Assembly (NCBI GenBank): GCA_030694465.1
Contig: JAUXYJ010000029.1
Span: forward strand, 1 to 64,000
Length of the DNA: 64,000 bases
Direction of reading: 5' to 3'
Source of the DNA: Deltaproteobacteria bacterium
GTDB taxonomy: Bacteria; Myxococcota_A; Polyangia; Polyangiales; Ga0077539
Under the pieces are notes generated by a model that saw only the letters and a list, made by a program, of their open reading frames with translations, was not told where the DNA came from and ran no database searches. This document shows, piece after piece, positions 63,705 to 64,000 of this stretch; positions within the stretch are counted from its first letter, which is position 1, and each line of letters starts with the position of its first letter. The position numbers and the translations under genes are program-made.

Positions 63705-64000
63705 AAATCCAGCGCACACTCACCTCGCTCCCCACGCTCGCTGCCCTCTGCGCGCTCTCGTGCGGGGCCCCGTTTGCTGCGCCCAATCTCGTCACCGAGG
63801 GCCGCGTGCTGCTCGTGATCGCCAACCCGGTGATCGTGCAGCCAGGGCAGACGCTCACCGCGAGGGCGCTGTTGGGCGGAGACAGCACGCTCAGAACGCA
63901 GCGGTGGCGCGTGTGTGTTCCGGTGCGAATTGACCCGTTTCCCGAGCAGCGCTGCGCGGACGGCGAGGGCATTGTCGCGCACACGCAGCAGGGCGGCGAC
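63701..64000 (+). CDS. Lipoprotein coupled to TonB-dependent receptor (partial)
   Basis: The window ends after 100 codons. GTG 63701 overlaps the receptor stop (GTGA). The N-terminus MKIQRTLTSLPTLAALCALS followed by Cys 21 is a lipoprotein signal, then a beta-rich part (VLLVIANPVIVQPGQTLTAR). Co-translation with the receptor suggests a surface or periplasmic partner, for example in ligand capture. The family cannot be judged from the fragment. Confidence 0.75.
   Translation, partial: MKIQRTLTSLPTLAALCALSCGAPFAAPNLVTEGRVLLVIANPVIVQPGQTLTARALLGGDSTLRTQRWRVCVPVRIDPFPEQRCADGEGIVAHTQQGGD

Overview
The window looks like chromosomal DNA of a high-GC member of the Myxococcota (Polyangia/Sandaracinaceae-like). 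Supporting signs are several Hanks-type Ser/Thr kinases, many lipoproteins with Asp/Ala-rich tracts, pre-peptidase (PPC) repeat lipoproteins, TonB-dependent receptors carrying a TonB C-terminal domain at their own N-terminus, an FHA-containing sigma54 activator and an Rpn-type protein with an ARGE-repeat tail. This is inference from gene content; no rRNA or other marker gene is present. I saw no tRNA, rRNA, transposase or prophage gene.

Region 1 (1-11.4 kb) is a complete type I-C CRISPR-Cas locus on the minus strand: cas3, cas5c, cas8c (with a convincing internal start for the Cas11c small subunit), an extra 258-aa gene of unknown function, cas7, cas4, cas1, cas2, a leader, and an array of 22 repeats (the first cut by the window edge) of an unusual 37-bp type I-C repeat. 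Two related composite repeat elements, each with 21-bp iteron-like units facing each other across an AT-richer centre, lie just upstream of cas3 and just upstream of cas7. They divide the locus into cas3-cas5c-cas8c-extra gene and cas7-cas4-cas1-cas2. This is the most interesting feature of the window.

Region 2 (11.4-24.3 kb) is mostly signalling and envelope: an Asp-rich lipoprotein, a kinase, a histidine kinase overlapping bioA, a hypothetical protein, then an overlapping operon of kinase, PEGA/TPR-like protein and Cys-rich lipoprotein with a 12-bp VNTR, followed by a TonB-CTD/receptor fusion. Region 3 (24.3-34.3 kb) has a membrane protein, a DEAD-box helicase, two paralogous PPC lipoproteins around a hypothetical gene, a small secreted or membrane protein and a sulfatase-like lipoprotein.

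Region 4 (34.3-49.7 kb) is largely metabolic: an enoyl-CoA reductase-like SDR, adenosine deaminase with a coupled lipoprotein, an Rpn-like protein, phosphofructokinase, a fadN-fadA beta-oxidation operon, L,D-transpeptidase, YkgJ-like protein, LEA-like lipoprotein, MutY, a PHA-granule-region-like protein and a GNAT acetyltransferase. Region 5 (49.7-64 kb) has a lidless Hsp70, a tightly overlapping operon (rpe, FHA-sigma54 activator, metallo-hydrolase, HD phosphohydrolase), a 43-bp tandem repeat array, further lipoproteins, a polytopic kinase, a FIST sensor protein and a second TonB-CTD/receptor fusion coupled to a lipoprotein that runs off the end.

A 16-bp perfect palindrome (CCGGCGACGTCGCCGG) occurs at five intergenic sites, one of them at the cas7/cas4 junction.
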